Of a stretch of 5,067 nucleotides of DNA, positions 4,291-5,067 are shown piece by piece. The notes beneath the pieces are model-generated. The model saw only the letters and a program-made list of their open reading frames with translations. It had not been told where the DNA came from and made no database searches. Position 1 is the stretch's first letter. Each line of letters begins with the position of its first letter. The stretch spans positions 1 through 5,067 of the forward strand of contig CAKRPQ010000114.1 in assembly GCA_934385225.1 (NCBI GenBank), in the 5' to 3' direction. The stretch comes from an uncultured Eubacteriales bacterium. GTDB lineage: Bacteria > Bacillota > Clostridia > Oscillospirales > CAG-272. A program made the translations under genes and the position numbers.

Positions 4291-5067
4291 ATGAAGTCAA
4301 ATAAAAATATATCTGCCGATGCGGCATTCTTCGGAAGCGAAAGTATCGGAAAGATACTTTTGAAAATCGCGCCTCCCGTAATGCTCGCGCAACTCATTCA
4401 GGCTCTCTACAACATTGTTGACAGCTTCTTTGTCGGTAAATATTCGGACGATTCCCTGACGGCGCTGACGGTAATCTATCCGCTTCAACTTATAATAATC
4501 GCCGTCTCCGTCGGAACGGGAGTAGGCGTAAACACTTACATGGCGCGCAAATACGCGCTCGGAAATGACGACGAGGCTAAGAAAACGGCGGGCGCGGGTA
4601 TGTTTCTCGAAATCGTCTCGTGGGCTGTATTCGCACTCATTTCGTTCTTTATTATGCGCCCATATGTTATGACGTCGGCAACCTCCGTGGGCGCGATAAA
4701 CGACGCGGTCACATACGGAAACATAGTCTGCATAGGCAGCCTCGGTACTTTTCTCGAAGCAAATTGGTCAAAGGTTCATCAATCAAGCGGAAATATGCGT
4801 CTGCCGATGCTCGCGCAGGTCGCGGGTGCCGTCACAAACATAATACTTGACCCGATAATGATTTTCGGTCTCGGTCCCGTCCCCGAAATGGGCGTTGCGG
4901 GTGCAGCATACGCAACCGCCTGCGGGCAATTTGTCGCCGCAATAATAACGGGCATCCGCGGTTTTCATCTCCCGCCGAAGATGCGCGAGATCGGCACTTA
5001 CATAAAAAACATCTATTTTTACGGCTACTCGTCGATATTCATGCAGGCAATGTACACAGTCTACATA
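4291..5067 (+). CDS. MATE-family multidrug/cation antiporter, N-terminal part
   Basis: The reading frame is open from ATG 4291 to the window edge, giving 259 residues of a protein that normally has about 450. MATE transporters are 12-helix inner-membrane antiporters that expel cationic drugs or metabolites in exchange for Na+ or H+. Seen here are about six helices (roughly 22-47, 57-80, 100-123, 139-157, 172-193, 200-222) and the start of a seventh. Family motifs are NIVDSFFVG (41-49) with the TM1 aspartate D44, GTGVGVN (75-81), SGNMRLPM (166-173), and NIILDP (183-188) followed by GVAGAAYAT (201-209). D44, N183 and D187 appear to match the cation-site residues D41, N180 and D184 of PfMATE; this is aligned by eye. 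The HQSSGN context suits the DinF-like/Clostridia branch. Substrate cannot be told. GGAGAA at 4279-4284 lies six bases before the start. It has its own consensus promoter and no local regulator gene. The truncation is only the window edge. Confidence 0.95.
   Translation, partial: MKSNKNISADAAFFGSESIGKILLKIAPPVMLAQLIQALYNIVDSFFVGKYSDDSLTALTVIYPLQLIIIAVSVGTGVGVNTYMARKYALGNDDEAKKTAGAGMFLEIVSWAVFALISFFIMRPYVMTSATSVGAINDAVTYGNIVCIGSLGTFLEANWSKVHQSSGNMRLPMLAQVAGAVTNIILDPIMIFGLGPVPEMGVAGAAYATACGQFVAAIITGIRGFHLPPKMREIGTYIKNIYFYGYSSIFMQAMYTVYI

Noticed and set aside
4128..4397. Minus-strand frame spanning the gap before the MATE gene
   Set aside because: It overlaps the small gene end, the terminator, a consensus promoter and the MATE start on the other strand. 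There is no support for translation.

Overview
The window looks like chromosomal core sequence from a Firmicute, most likely a Clostridia-class gut-type bacterium. The reasons are strong AGGAGG-type Shine-Dalgarno sites, sigma-A-like promoters with near-perfect TTGACA/TATAAT boxes at 17-bp spacing, short leaders, and protein versions (MgtE, YigZ/IMPACT, HflX, zinc-type L31, MATE) of the Clostridia kind. Base composition looks moderate, roughly half G+C by eye. The exact lineage cannot be read from the sequence alone. I see no mobile element, tRNA, rRNA, CRISPR array or phage gene.

Layout, left to right. At 2-30 there is a perfect-consensus promoter on the minus strand, firing out of the left edge at a gene not in the window. 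Next come a hairpin (51-85) and a minus-strand cluster read from right to left: hflX (2134-3450), a YigZ/IMPACT-family gene (1488-2114) and mgtE (108-1472). The gaps are only 19 and 15 bases and each gene has its own Shine-Dalgarno site, so this is almost certainly one operon. mgtE starts at TTG. Upstream of hflX on the same strand is rpmE (zinc-type ribosomal protein L31, 3557-3766), separated by a 12-bp-stem hairpin and a short direct repeat.

At 3767-3946 is a divergent promoter region. One promoter reads left into rpmE and the other reads right into a 76-residue protein of unknown function (3947-4177). A 10-bp inverted repeat covers the -35 box of the rightward promoter and is a candidate operator. 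The small gene ends at a good intrinsic terminator (4194-4223). Three bases later comes a perfect-consensus promoter for a MATE-family multidrug/cation antiporter (4291 to the right edge), of which the first 259 residues are present.

Functionally, the minus-strand genes share a ribosome theme: L31 is a 50S component, HflX is a ribosome-splitting GTPase, YigZ/IMPACT proteins are linked to translation control, and MgtE imports Mg2+, which ribosomes need. That link is inference from gene order. The right side (small unknown protein, MATE pump) forms separate transcription units. No clearly new multi-gene system is visible. The most open items are the small unknown protein with its inverted-repeat promoter, and how hflX is transcribed past the rpmE hairpin.
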